A stretch of DNA of 64,000 nucleotides from positions 186,001 through 250,000 of the forward strand of contig JAOCPU010000010.1 in NCBI GenBank assembly GCA_035772785.1, in the 5' to 3' direction. The DNA comes from Phlebiopsis flavidoalba (lineage: Eukaryota; Basidiomycota; Agaricomycetes; Polyporales; Phanerochaetaceae). Below are positions 12,103 to 24,800 of this stretch, piece by piece. The notes beneath the pieces were generated by a model, which ran no database searches, had not been told where the DNA came from, and saw only the letters and a list, made by a program, of their open reading frames with translations. Both the position numbers and the translations under genes were made by a program. Each line of letters begins with the position of its first letter. The first letter of the stretch is position 1.

Positions 12103-12774
12103 TTAGGGCCTGATTGGCAACGCTCGCCAACAACGTTATTGGCGAGAGGCCGAGAGTTTTTCCTCGATGCCGGGGCGGCAGATGATTAGGCGCTGTGACG
12201 GCTGTGTGACGCTCTGATCAGCCAGCGCGGATTTGTCCGAGGCTCTGTACGAAGGGCGTGAAATACCATGCAAAAGATAGTCGTTTTTAGCTCATCGACT
12301 GAGTACCAGTCAGTATTTATATGCACTAGATTCATTCAAGGTATCACATGAGAGAGATTGTATAGTAGAGCATGGCCAACCAAACTGCTTATGAGTTATT
12401 GAGTATAATTATGTGCTATAAGTTGGAATCAATTTGATGGCTTCTTTGGGATCACAAGAGACATAAATATTAGGGTAAAGGGTCTGCGCAAGCAGAAACA
12501 TCACTGAGATCTTCATACATAGAAGGTTTAAAAGCAGTTAGTATGATTGAGCTTGGTATCCATTTACATAACAACTCTGTGGACGTTATGAGACTACAGC
12601 ATTTTTGTTACGGGCTTTACAATAACTAAAGTCCCATATTGGTGATAACGCCGAGAAGCTACTAGCGTGAGACATTTCTACCACATCTAAATGTCACGCA
12701 TTTGATCCGCCTCTCAAGCGCTGGTTTTGGCGAACGTTTTTCGCTGTTGGCGAGCGTTGCCAATCAGGCCCTTA
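12103..12774. mobile_element. Harbinger/Tourist-type MITE with TTA target duplication
   Basis: The element runs from 12106 to 12771 (666 bp). Its ends are a perfect 27-bp terminal inverted repeat beginning GGGCCTGATTGGCAACGC. Direct TTA copies flank it at 12103-12105 and 12772-12774. A 3-bp TTA/TAA target duplication and GGGCCTG-like ends are typical of PIF/Harbinger transposons and their Tourist MITEs. Just inside the left end is a hairpin, CTCGCCAA/TTGGCGAG (12123-12130 and 12139-12146), and the right end repeats related aacgttcgccaa sequence. The interior has no transposase, so it is non-autonomous. It ends about 120 bp upstream of the next gene's likely start codon. The inverted repeats and TTA flanks are seen directly; the superfamily is inferred. 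Confidence 0.88.
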
Positions 12775-12891
12775 CGTCATGGATGTGCGCTCGGTTTTGT
12801 CTCCGTGTGTTTCTCAGCGCTTGAGCCCACTACATCCTGCGCAGCCGTAAGTCCTCCCTCACTTTACGACCACCATCATGCGCCTCCGACG

Positions 12892-14129
12892 ATGCCTGCG
12901 CCCGTCGTTTACGTCGCCGCCGTCACTGGTACTGTTTTGTGACTATCGCGGCAATATTTGCATTTAAGGAGGTGAGTAAGAATGCCTATAACTCGAACCT
13001 GCCCAGCTAACATCACATTGCTGGTGGACAGTTTGTGTATAGACCTCATATCGCTCCGAAAGTCGAGGTCTGGAGAGAGACCAGACGGCAGCAAAGGCAA
13101 GCCCGACGAGCACAGCCTGTGGCTGTCCTCAGCCGGCCGTGACTCGGACTCGGATGACGATGAGCCTCTCATCCGCAGAAGGAGGGCGGATAGAGAGGTC
13201 TCAGACGACTTCGGTGGCATGTCCGTCGAACTCCGCGATCTTGTTGCAAGCGAACAGTCCGAATGCAAAGTAGCACCGGAGAAAGTACTCTTCGCCATCG
13301 TAATGTCAAGTCAAGAACTGTTCTAGAGGAGGTACGGACTGCCCGCTTGAAATATGTCGCGTGCACTGTCTGACGCTATCCTTAGTCGAGATGTTTTTCT
13401 CCCATACGCTATCCCATTTCTCCCACAACCCAACCTCTGTTGTGTCATCCCGGTGCTGACTCGCCTGTGGTACACACCAACCAGTCGATCGTTGTACGAA
13501 ATGGTGCAAGTCCCCTTCAGCGCCCCGTCGTACACAGCCCCCTGCCTAGGACACCAACGTTAACCCCTCCAGGTTACCGTGACGTCCCTCACTGCTGACG
13601 CACTTTTGCTCTCTCAGGTCGAAACCACACGCACCACACCTCGCGCCACAAGCCCTATACCCGATACGGACATTTCTCTCTCAACCATCCGCAGTGTGTC
13701 CTCTGCGAGCTCGCATACGCCCGCTGTACTTGGACCGCTAGCCGCAGCCGCGAGTGCTCACCTAGGCTCCGATTTTTGTGCGCGTAGCCCGACGTTGTCG
13801 CCAACTCATAATGCCCTGGTCTGGCCACGTCTGTTCGCGGCTTTGCGTCCTCGCCAATCTGAGGACGTTGATCAGAACCCGCTCTCTTGCCCAGAGTCGG
13901 TTACACAGCGCCGCTCGCCCTCCCCTGTACTGCTGTCACCGCCCCACTCAAGCTTTGCACTTCGGGGGTGGCGGAGAGCGAGCCACCCCGCGATCCTCTC
14001 GTTCCATCGCTCCGCTCTGCAAATGTTTAGTCCGAGCATGAGCTCGTTCGAACGGCCACTTTGAAATCGATTCGTCGTTTGAAGACAGCGACGATGGTAG
14101 CGACGCGAGCTGGAGCAATGTCAGGAAGT
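12892..14129 (+). CDS. Single-pass membrane protein with acidic, Ser-rich tail
   Basis: The product begins MPAPVVYVAAVTGTV...VTIAAIFAFKE, a single N-terminal transmembrane helix (one base appears lost near 12940). An intron (gtgagtaag...gtggacag) follows, and then FVYRPHIAPKVEVWRETRRQ, a basic amphipathic stretch. Next come an acidic/arginine block (DSDSDDDEPLIRRRR) and FGGMSVELRDLVASEQSE. A long Ser/Thr/Pro-rich region covers about 13600-14040. The C terminus is EIDSSFEDSDDGSDASWSNV, ending at 14129. This order of TM, EPHIAP-like motif, ELxxLV helix, low-complexity linker and acidic SW-containing tail resembles an uncharacterised basidiomycete membrane protein family. The function is unknown. 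At least three frame breaks are needed. The MITE ends just upstream, in the likely promoter. Confidence 0.5.
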
Positions 14130-14903
14130 AGATGAACCAACCACGCTATACGTCCGTTACCTTGCCATTTTTTTCTGTCTCTGGATTAATTGTCTGGGTC
14201 TTTGCAGCTGCTCTCTTCACACCTGTACGTGGAATTGCTTTCAATCGTTTGTAACATTATCTAAAAAAAAAAAAAAATTTGTACTCTCCGTAGATTAATC
14301 GCCTCAAACACTTCTGTAAAACGTGGTATCCCATACTCAATTTTCGTAACACGTTCAAAACCTTCAATTTTATACTTCAGTAATAGGACCTACAGGGTGT
14401 GGATTGTTCATCGGACGGCAGCGTTCTGTTGGCCATCGCGTTTGGAATTACCATAACGTACCAAATGGCTGTACCCACGGCAAACTGAGGTTGAAGACTA
14501 CTCTGTGACATGGCGCATAGCATCAGCATACCCGCACCAGCTGACAGACACGCACTGTGATTCTGCAGAAGCAAAATGTTCAACGTGATGTACTAATGAT
14601 CTATCAGATCAATGGTCCACACCTATATAAGTATTGGCGAACGCGGAACGAGGCAAACCGCACCATTAAGCACAACCTGAATTAGGTTCAACGCTCGACG
14701 GCGTGAAACTTCGAAGCCCGGGCCACGTATTCCACGTTCTGTCTTCTGCAGATGACGGCGCCATCTGCGAACCTTACCCTTGACACGCTACAATATTTCT
14801 ACATTCAGAAAGCGAGTATAGTGGACGGTTTTGTTCATTCCTCGATTCGACATTTGATCATAGAATCGATATTGTTTTTGGTGAGCATATAAATCATATC
14901 TGT
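14130..14903. other. Intergenic, nothing recognised
   Basis: It contains a poly-A run at 14263-14277 and a short unrecognised minus-strand frame (14377-14583). No gene is supported. Confidence 0.45.
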
Positions 14904-16387
14904 ATGCTGACTACTAGCCGGTCTTACTACAGCCAAGGGCTCTACTCCCTGATCTTCATTCCGTCGTTCACTCTCTTGGTGTGAGCATAGCCCATATCAT
15001 TGAAATCTGAATTACTTATCCTTTGTCGTCTTATAGTCGAGCTGGCTTTCGCTCCAAACCAAGAGCCATGATTATGTTTGCGTGCATAGCCATGTACACA
15101 ATGGCAGCGACACATTACTTCATCGTGTTCCGTGGACTCATAAAAGATAGCGGCACCTCAAGGGAGGCCGTACTCAACGCTTGGCAATGCGTGGGCCCTT
15201 CCATGGCGGAGACCCACGTCAGCGGTGGGTCATGCCAGACACCCGACTCAACTGCTGCGGCTGTCTCTTCCTTCGAAAACGACTGCGCCCTATCCGTCCT
15301 TCTTTTGATCAATGTAAGCACTCCCCTTGTCACATCTGCAATAGGTCACTGTATGAGTCTCAAGTCGCGATGAACATCACAGATTGTTCTAAGCGACGCT
15401 GTCGTAATTTTGGAGAGCATGCGTTCTCTGGCCGCATAGCCGCGCCTTGAAGGCTTCGGGCTTGGCCTTTGTGTTTAGCACACTAGGTAAAGTTTTGTTC
15501 ATCTCGAGGGTCATTATAGTATGCCCTCGTACTAACTTGCTTCATTTTAGTCCTTGCCTCCTTAAGCTCAAAAACACAATCCTGCTCACATTCGGCCCCG
15601 GTGCTTCAGCTATTTTCCTGTTTAACGACCGTAGGGGTTTCCTATCCGGTGGGAAATGAGTTCGACGACAAAGTAGGCGACATCTCATTCGTGTTGTCGT
15701 GGATCACAAATTTGCTGGCCACTGCATCAATGTCATACAAAGCTTGGTGAGGTGTTTTGGGTCGTCGTCGCGTTTGACTTTACTCTTTGTACTCATATCT
15801 GCGCTGAAGGTTACATCGTGGCGGGCCATACGGAATGAGTTGAGCGGATTTGGTCCACGTACGCACGCAGAGAGGGTGATGATGCTATTCATCGAATCCG
15901 GTATCGTTTATTTCACTTTTATGGGTAAGGCAAAAACACTCTTCTTCAGTCCGTCTTGATAATCATGCGGTAAAAGACTTTCTTAGCCGCAGACTCCATT
16001 GTCAGAATTTTGCAAGCAGACTCTTTGCCCAAGCAATTCTAGACTCCGTCTTCGTATCAGAATACAATCTCAACTCTCAAGGCGACAGCACTGATACATC
16101 TCATTGTGAGCATCTGTGGACGCACCGCATCCTTTACACGGATTCACCAAGAAATTAGGGGATGTATCCGACCTTGGTCATCATTCTTGTGTCGTTTACC
16201 CAAACATACACCGAGCCTAATCTCACGCGCGTCGTCGCTCCAAGGCTGCTTTAGTGAGCATACAACACAATTCCAGTCGACCAACCGCCCGCACGAAATG
16301 ATCCCTGTTCAAACCTTCCCGTCTCCTGTCATTGATATCAGCAATCACTTTCAGGAGGGCGCTGAGGGTCGACGTGGAGAAAGATGA
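14904..16387 (+). CDS. Basidiomycete seven-helix membrane protein, copy 1
   Basis: The chosen start reads MLTTSRSYYSQGLYSLIFIP, the first hydrophobic helix, and an intron follows (gtgtgagc...cttatag). Exon 2 continues SRAGFRSKPRAMIMFACIAMYTMAATHYFIVFRG, a second helix. Later blocks are IVLSDAVVILESMRSLAA (15382-15436), a Phe/Leu-rich helix, LSWITNLLATASMSYKAW (about 15690-15750), a VMMLFIESGIVYF helix (15875-15915) and GMYPTLVIILVSFTQTYTEP (16160-16220). The tail ends near 16387. This pattern belongs to a large, lineage-expanded family of seven-helix proteins in mushrooms, without assigned function. A second copy lies at 45832-47484 with the same blocks in the same order. Frame breaks or introns separate most blocks; whether it is intact cannot be judged. 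Confidence 0.65.
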
Positions 16388-16792
16388 AGGATCGAGTCTG
16401 AAGAGAGGAGCGCCACGCAAGATATCCCTGGCTTCCGTTAAGACGACAACGCTTTATCAGACACCACGGTCTTTGCTCAAAGTCGGAAACCCCCAATCAC
16501 GCTTGAACCTCCGCGCAAGGGCACTCTAGGTCGGGATGGGGTGCTATTCGCAAGCGTTCCCGTCGGCCATCGGGGGTATATATGCCATTACTGGAGGTTC
16601 TTAGCCCGGAATTCCATGCCAATGATACAGCACAGCGCCCTGAAGTTTGTTTAAAGCAAGTTTGAAAAGCATCACGAGGAACGTACTGAGCTATTGTCTT
16701 TACGAACGATCTTCCTGTTCACCAATGCAATCAAGCACTTATTGACACGGGCTTGGTTCAGATCTGGGGGCTTGACGAGCTCAAAGAACTAT
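16388..16792. other. Intergenic between convergent genes
   Basis: No gene is seen. The seven-helix gene (+) and DAM1 (-) converge here, so both 3' untranslated regions probably fall in this stretch. Confidence 0.5.
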
Positions 16793-17616
16793 TTATAGGT
16801 AGTGAGATTGGTCCCAAGATAAAAAGTTGATTGACCCACTGCCGACCCCTCTTCCTTCCCTATCCATAAAACCTTCGATAACTGTCTCGATATGTCTTCG
16901 AAGATTTGGATCATTCCCTCGGGAATTCCAATGGCAGACTGTTCACACAATGCGTTCAATGACTATGGCGCCGTTCCTTCTTCTCTTTATTGGTCAGCTT
17001 CTTCGGCTTGCCCGTAGTCTTCTTCTTCAATATGCCTTTCGGCGGCGCGGATGAAGTGGAGGTAGTGGCGGTCGTGGGTGTTTGCGTTGTCACCGATATG
17101 TCGATTCTCGTTGTCCTTTGTTCCGTCTCCTTCACTCCCGTACGATGTCTTCTCAGCGAGAGATGATGCTTCTGCTGAGGCCGCCTGCGCAAGCTCCGCT
17201 GCTTTCAGGGCCTCCATCGCAGCAATCGCGTCCTCCTCTGCCTCACAGACGCGTTATTGTCCCTCCTCTTATGCAGATAGCGTTACGGGCATACCTGCTC
17301 TTCTCTTTGCCAACATGAAACTCGCGTCTGTTGGTGCCTGTGGGCCAATCTGTGGTCAATGCGTTCATGTTCATAACGTAGAGCCAGCTCGCAAAACTTT
17401 CATTGAAGGTCGAGAGCGCGTCGCTGAGATTTCGCAGGCCCTCAACATTGGTTTTGCAGTGCTTCAGCCTCATCGAGAAGTTCTCCTAGAGCTGGCTCGA
17501 TGAATCCTAAGCCATGCGGCGCGTCGGGGTACGCGCCCGAGCGAGAAAGTCGAAAATAAAGAGCCTTGGGAGAGTCTGCGGAGAGGTGTTCGATGAGGGG
17601 TAGGTACGGTAGCCAT
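16793..17616 (-). CDS. DAM1: DASH/Dam1 complex subunit Dam1
   Basis: Dam1 is a subunit of the DASH ring that couples kinetochores to microtubule plus ends. The likely start is MATVPTPHRTPLRRLSQGSL at 17616. PDAPHGLGFIEPALGELLDE follows in a second frame. The core signature comes next in a third frame: VEGLRNLSDALSTFNESFAS and then LYVMNMNALTTDWP (17300-17450). Further on are an Ala/Glu-rich helix and the basic motif KGILKKKTTGKPK (about 17000-17040). The conserved C-terminal block is GNDPNLRRHIETVIEGFMDR, then GRGVGSGSI, with the stop at 16793. The length of 240-260 residues fits filamentous fungal Dam1. At least two frame breaks occur near 17490-17580, and an intron or break precedes the C-terminal block. 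The gene is divergent from the chitin synthase, 1.27 kb away. Confidence 0.88.
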
Positions 17617-18886
17617 CGACAGCAGGTAATGGGATGATTGAAGCTTTGCTATATCGTGAGGCGCAGATTGTGGCAAGAAATGAGTTACAAGAGGTTACAA
17701 GCAAGAAACTCTGAATATTACACGAACAGGGTGTCGGTGATCGCCGCAAATGCGCGAACGCCACGAAGGGCATCGAGACCCGCGAGCGCAACTTCGACGC
17801 AAAGGGTTACAGTGCTGGGAGATAAATTGAACGTCTGAATGCATCAAACGTACATGATATGTTCTACGAGGTACTGATCCAAGTAAAGAATCGAGAAGTT
17901 ATTATGCATTCTGTGATCGAGTTCTAAATAATTTAAGTAATGCGTTGACTAAATGTCATCGGACTCGAAGGCGCAGACCAATAGAAAGTCAAAGATTTGT
18001 AGAGCAATACACTTGCAGAGGTGTAATGGTCCTGGTAGATGTTGAGAAGAGGTAAAGCATGCTCAACTGCGATCATAAGCTTTAACCATCGTCCTCTTTA
18101 ACACATGCGCGAGGAACTGTATCTCTCGAGCAGTCAGGCCAAAAACTGTTGTGAAAACACGCTCAGTGTCAATCCTATGAGCAAAACGACACCGACAGCT
18201 GTACATTTGTCATGATACGCGCGAAATATTGGCGCACTGGTAGTGCACCGGCCAGACGAGACTTTACGGTGCGGCACGGCGGCGGTTGGCCGACATGTAG
18301 CCCGGCTATTTACATGCACCGTAGCATGTGTCCGCCTGTGTCCGCTAGCTGGTATAGCTATACGGCTTGAAAATACCCTGCTTTGGATTGAGAGCGCCAT
18401 CCGAAACGACCAGCTCACCGCCTTGGATATCGATGACACCCGTGTTCTGAGCGACGGTCCGCGACTTTGTGTGCCGTTGCCTGTCATAGAGACTGACATA
18501 GTCTGTTTCCACGAGAATATGCATCAGAAACAAAGCTCCAAAACGTCTGCACACTCTGGAAATATGAGATAAAACTTGTCACATGGTGGGCGTATGACGA
18601 CGTTGTTGCTCGTTGTTGTCGCGGCACATGAGGAAAGGTAATTAGCAACGTAACGATGCAGGTTCCATGTTTCTTACACGCGTCATCAAAGTGTCTTATG
18701 AAGGTCAGAAAAATTACTTGAGGCGAATAAGGACCAATCATTGATGTGGTAAGTATGATTTGTAATTGTCGTGATGCGGCGTTGCCTTGCCCGATTTCAT
18801 CATTCTTTCTCTCCCTCCCACCTCTCTCACTTTTCCTAGACCTCACGAATAGCTCGCTGCGTCGAGCAACGACCTAATCCGCGGTC
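17617..18886. other. Divergent intergenic region DAM1/chitin synthase
   Basis: This 1.27 kb should hold both promoters. Open frames on both strands at 18134-18572 overlap each other. One minus-strand reading (IDIQGGELVVSDGALNPKQG) looks faintly protein-like, but no family is recognised. A C/T-rich stretch directly before the chitin synthase start (18795-18840) is typical of fungal promoters. Confidence 0.4.
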
Positions 18887-21800
18887 ATGGCTGCCGTCTC
18901 CTCAGCCCAGCAGAACCAGGCATTCCAGTCTGGGGACCTCACCGATCTAGTCTCTTCGTCGACGTCTGCGACAGTCCATCCTTCAGACGACACCGTTCTC
19001 TCCCTTCTCCAAGCCCGTTTCCGTCACGACCTACCCTACTCTAGAATTGGTGCGACGGCCTATGTTGTCGTCAACCCTTACAAAACACTTGCGAACGTCA
19101 ACGACCTCAGCGCCCAGGAGTATGAGGAACGGTCGTACAAGGACACCAGCCTTCCCCTCCCAGGTGCAGCAGCACCTCTCCCGCCTCACCTCTATGACCT
19201 TGCGGCGCGGGTATACCTGATAATGCGGAGACGAAACGAGTCGCAGTCGGTCATCTTCCGGTGCGTTTCAAACCCCTGTTCGGTGGTGCATTGACGTTGA
19301 CAACCTGTCAGAGGTATCACTGGATCTGGAAAGACCGCGAGCGCACAGCTTGTCGTCAACCAAGTACTCAGGCTGTCGTCGCATTCGAAGCGTGAGACCC
19401 GTATCGCGGGAGCAAATCAAGGCTCTAAACCCCACTGCTCGATTCATATTCGGGTAACGCGAAGACGCTCATGAACCCGAATGCCTCGCGGCATGGCCGT
19501 TACCTTGAGCTGCACTTCAACGAGCGGGGGCGCATTTCTGGTGGCAAGGTGTTGACCTACGGTCTCGAGAAGTCCCCGCCTGAACCGTCTCACGCAATGA
19601 GGAGGCGCACCTACCACGTTTTCTACCAACTCCTCGCTGGGTCTACGCCCGAGGAGCGAGATCGCTTCAACCTTGAGGACCCGTCCGACTATGCTCTCCT
19701 TGCTTCATCAGGCTGCTACCGACTTCCAGCAGGCCCGTTCAGCGACGATTCCATAGCCATGGAGGAACTGCGCGGCGCGATGAAAACCCTCGGCTTCAAG
19801 CCTAAACACACGACATCTATATTTAGCCTGCTAGTTGGTCTTCTCACTCTCGGGAATGTCCAATTTGGCGAAGGCGACGCACGCGATGTCTCTGCGTACG
19901 TCTCGAACCCTCTTGTGCTTGATCAGGCTGCCCGCCTTCTAGGAGTATCGTCGGACGAGCTCGGCGAGACTCTCACGAACAAGACGAGCTACGTCCGAAA
20001 GGAGCTGTACACTGTCATGCTCAATGCGTCACAAAGCGCTGCGCAGCGCGACTCTCTCATCCGAGACCTCTACGCCATCCTTTTTGCTTTTGTCGTGGAG
20101 ACGGCGAATCACCGCATCGCTCCCGGTTCCCAGGATCCCCTTTCCTAAGACACAAATTGTCCTTCTCGATCAACCCGGATTCCAGACCCGAGGACCCGGC
20201 GGTACGACTTCGATGATGCTCGGTGGTCCTGCTCCCCTCGTGTCCGCCTACGGGCAAAATGCGTTCGACGAGTTCTGCATCAACTTTTGCCGACGAGGTC
20301 CTTCATTCCTACGTAGTCCGCAATATGTTCGAAGATGGCGTTGGTCACAACGGACAGTTGACGGGTGATGGGATCTCGCTGCCAGAGGTGTCTACGATGG
20401 AGAACTCCGCCTGCATAGAGTTGTTGCGCGGTGGCACAGCTGAGCGAGCGGGCTCACCGAAAGCCTGCCGGCATTCTCGGAGCCATGAACAAGGCCTGCT
20501 CTGCGGCCAAGTCCGGGAAGGGCAGCGACAAGCGCGACGAAGACCTCTTGCAAGAGCTCGCAACGAGGTTCGGCAGCCACGCGTCGTTCGTAGCGAATCC
20601 ACCTCAGATGGCTGGTGTATCAGAGAAGCGTATGTTTTGGCATCAACCACTACTCTGGTAGCGTCACATACGACGCCCGACGGGTTCGTCGAGAAGGATG
20701 TCGATCTACTCGACTCAGCTTTCGTCACACTTCTCCGCGGTTCCAGAGATTCCTTCGTCTCCAAACTCATATCCGGCCCCAGTCTTGCTACTGAGAAACA
20801 CTCCAAGGACGAGGGCATTATTGTCCAAGCCCAAGTCTCATCGCGACCCTTGCGCCAAGCGACTCCCATAGCAGACATCTATGGAAACCTCCCTTCTCCT
20901 GCTGAGGAGCACCCACGCCTCGACCCGAGCAAGGTCTACCCCGTAACCACCCAGACCAACTACAACATGTCCGAGATCTTCTACAACCTGGACCGCACTC
21001 ACTACACCACTGGACTGTGTCTTGTATCCGAACCCAACGATTCTGGTTCCCCGAACTCATTCGACAAGCGACGTGTCAAGCTCCAAGTCCGATCGCTTCT
21101 TCTTCCGGACATCCTAGTTCGTCGCAAGACCGAGTTCGTTTGTGGACATGGATTTGCAAGAATTCTGCGAACCGATACTTCCCTACGATGCAGGGCTCGG
21201 AAGACGAGCGCATCCGACAGTGGTGCTCAACAGGCAAACGGCTGGCAAGAGGGCGTAGACTACGCCTTGGGTCATCGGAAAATCTGGCTTGCCTATTCGT
21301 CGTGGAAGATGGTCGAGGACGTCATCCGGTCGGCGGAGAAAGAGGCGAAGAAGCTGCAGATGAACGGCGGTGAGGACGACGAGAGCGTCATGCCCGACGA
21401 CGCTACAGAGTAACACCCAGCGCGACGGCGGCTCTCTCTGCACGCCGGCGGTGGATACTACGGGGGCCAGCGAGGACAATCTGCTTCTTACCAGGACCGC
21501 GACTAACGGCGAGAATTACAAGAGTCCAAACGCGAACATGTCCTTACGGAAACAGTGGGCTGTCTGCGTCCCATGTCATTGAAGAGGTTCCTGCATATAG
21601 TGAAACGGGATGGGGCTCCGAATGGGATAAGAAGGATGACCGAGCACCTGGTGGAGGCGACACCTCAAAGGAGGGCGGAGACATTGTCGTCAAGGACACT
21701 CCAAACGCGGTCGAGGAGCTCCCGACAACGCGTGTTCGCCGCGTTTGGCTTGGATCGTATGGGGCACCACCTTCTGGATACCTTCCTTCCTCCTTTCCTC

Positions 21801-24800
21801 GCTCGGCCCGCATGAAACGCGCGGATGTTCGTCTCGCCTGGCGCGAGAAGTTTACCATCTTTTGGCTCATCCTCTTATTCAAACGCTTTCATCATCTTCT
21901 ACACATCATCGAATTCGGCCGTCTTCTCTGCCCGAACTTCGACAAGGCATGGACAGTGCACGAAGTTAACCAGCACACGGCGAGCAATGATTACTGGGTC
22001 GCCGTCCAAGGTGTCGTCTATGACGTTTCCAACTTCGTTCACGGAGATCACAGTGATATCTCGGGTGAGGCGAGCAACGGTGCCGATACTTTGGAGGCAT
22101 TGGCCGGACAAGACATGACTGGCTACTTCCCACCGCCACTCGTTCTTGCCTGCCCCGGTCTTGTTAGCGATCCCAACATGGGCTCTCCGCGCAGCGAACT
22201 TCACACCCACCATCCCGACTGCTCAACACATCTCGGGCACTCTCGCTACCGCCCCAAAACACCAAACTTGACAATTCAGATTGGTACACGTCCCGATTCT
22301 TGTCCTACCATGAAGAAGTTCAGGAAGGGCCCAATGGTATGGGATAAGAAGGATATTTGGAATGATGCCAACGATGCTGACTCGCCACGGTACGTTTCGA
22401 TTCGTACTCTGCGAGCATATCGATACTCATGTGAATCTTAGCAACCTCGGAATTTGGCACAACGGTGTTTACGATCTTACCGACTACTTCAACACCAATA
22501 GTCTCAATCTCGGAAGCCAATACCAGTTCCTCAACGAGTCTGTGACCGACTTGTTCGAACAGCGAATTGGGCAAGACATTAGCAAGGACTTGGACTCTGC
22601 GCTTGCGGAGATGGACGAAGAAACCCGCCTACAGCACACAGACTGTCTCAACAACGTCTTCTACCAGGGAGAAACTGACTTCCGGAAGACTCCTCGCTGC
22701 CAAGTTCAGAATTGGCTGCTGGTCGCGTTTGCCGCAGTACTCATGGCGTCCATGGCGTCCATGGCTCTCAAGTGTGAGTTAACCATCTTCTTCTGCTATT
22801 GTTCTATCCATGTCTAACTTTACCATAGTCCTCGCTGCCCTACAACTCACGCCCAAGCGTAATCCGGAGATGTTGGACAAGTTCGTTCTCTGCCAGATTC
22901 CGTGCTACACCGAGGGAGAAGACTCACTTCGCCGTACCATCGACTCACTGTCGGCTCTCAACTATGACGACAAGAGGGAAGCTCTTATTCCTGATTTGTG
23001 ACGGTAACATCATCGGTACCGGAAACGATCGCACAACCCCACGTATCGTCCTGGACATTCTTGGTGTGGATCCAAAGCTTGACCCTGAGCCTCTCCTGTT
23101 CAAGTCCATTGGCGAAGGCTCAAAGGCACTCAACTACGGCAAGGTGTACTCCGGTTTGTACGAGTTCCAGGGTCACGTCGTACCGTATGTCTTTCTACCT
23201 CGGTTGTGCGACAATCACTGACCAGCTTCGCCTTAGATACATCGTCGTCGTCAAGGTTGGAAAGCCCACCGAACGTGCGAAGCCTGGTAACCGTGGCAAG
23301 CGTGACAGTCAAATCCTGGTCATGCAATACTTGAACCGTGTCCACTTCGACTCTCCTATGACCCCTCTGGAATTGGAAATCTACCACCAGATGCGCAACG
23401 TCATCGGAATCGATCCCGCGTTCTACGAGTACATCTTCACGGTTGACGCTGATACTGTATGTTCTCTTTCTTTCTTGCTCTGTACCGTGTTTCTGAACCA
23501 CCGTCATTTAGACTGTCACTCCCGACTCGCTCAATCGCCTAGTAGCATCAGCCGCAGACGACTCCACCATCATCGGCATTTGTGGTGAAACCAAGCTGGA
23601 TAACGAGGAGGGCTCGTGGTGGACGATGATTCAAGTATGTGTTCGCAGCCTTTCCTTGTTCCATCCCACTCTAACAACATCATCGTAGGTTTACGAGTAT
23701 TACATCTCGCATCACCTGTCCAAGGCTTTCGAGAGTCTTTTTTCGGCTCCGTCTCGTGTCTTCCAGGTTTGTTTCTCCATGTATCGTATCCGAAACCGCC
23801 GACAAGGGCCGACCCATCATCATTTCCAACCGCATTATTGAGGAATACGCGGAGCCTAACGTCGACACGCTGCACAAGAAGAATCTGCTGTCTCTCGGAG
23901 AAGATCGTTATCTGACCACGCTCATGCTCAAGCACTTCCCCACTTTCCGCACAAAGTTTACTCCCGACGCTCTTGCTCACACCGTTGCTCCCGAGTCTTG
24001 GCGAGTCTTGCTCTCGCAGCGTCGTCGATGGATCAATTCGACCGTACACAACTTATGCGAGCTGGCTTTTCCTACCGGAGCTGTTTGGTTTCTGTTGTTT
24101 CTCCATGAGGTTCTTCGTGTTCATCGACCTCCTCGGCACTCTTGTATGTCATTTATCCATCGTCTAAGCAGTTTATTGACGAGCGCATACTAGATTCTAC
24201 ACATCTACTGTCGTTTATGTGAGTGGAACCTCTCCTCGTCTGTCGAACGATAGCTGACCCATGGCATAGCTCATCTACCTGATCATCACCGTTGCGCTAC
24301 ATAAAGCGGCCCTCCCGATCTTTGCTATCGTCATGTTGGCAGCGGTCTACGGTCTACAAGCTATCATATTCATTCTCAAGCGGGAGTTCATGTTGGTCGG
24401 TTGGATGGTGGTCTACATCATCTCGTGAGTGTTCTAGCAGTTAGCGATACTATCAGTGCTGACCATCTGTCACAGATACCCCGTGTACAGTTTCCTCTTG
24501 CCCGTGTACTCGTTCTGGTGCATGGATGACTTCAGTTGGGGTACACACGTCTCGTTATTGGGCGAAGGCAACAACAAGAAGGTCATTATGAACGAGGACG
24601 AGAAATTCGATGAATCCATGATCCCCATGAAGAAGTTCAGCGGTAAGTTTATCACTTGGCGGGGGTCGACATATTCCTCATTTTTCTGTAGAATATAGCA
24701 AGAGGCTTGGGAGTCTGGTTCTCTCGTCACTCGATGAAACTGGCTACAGCGGTAGCAAGGCGCAATCGAGGTCACGTTTCGCGCGCGCCCGGCTCGCGTG

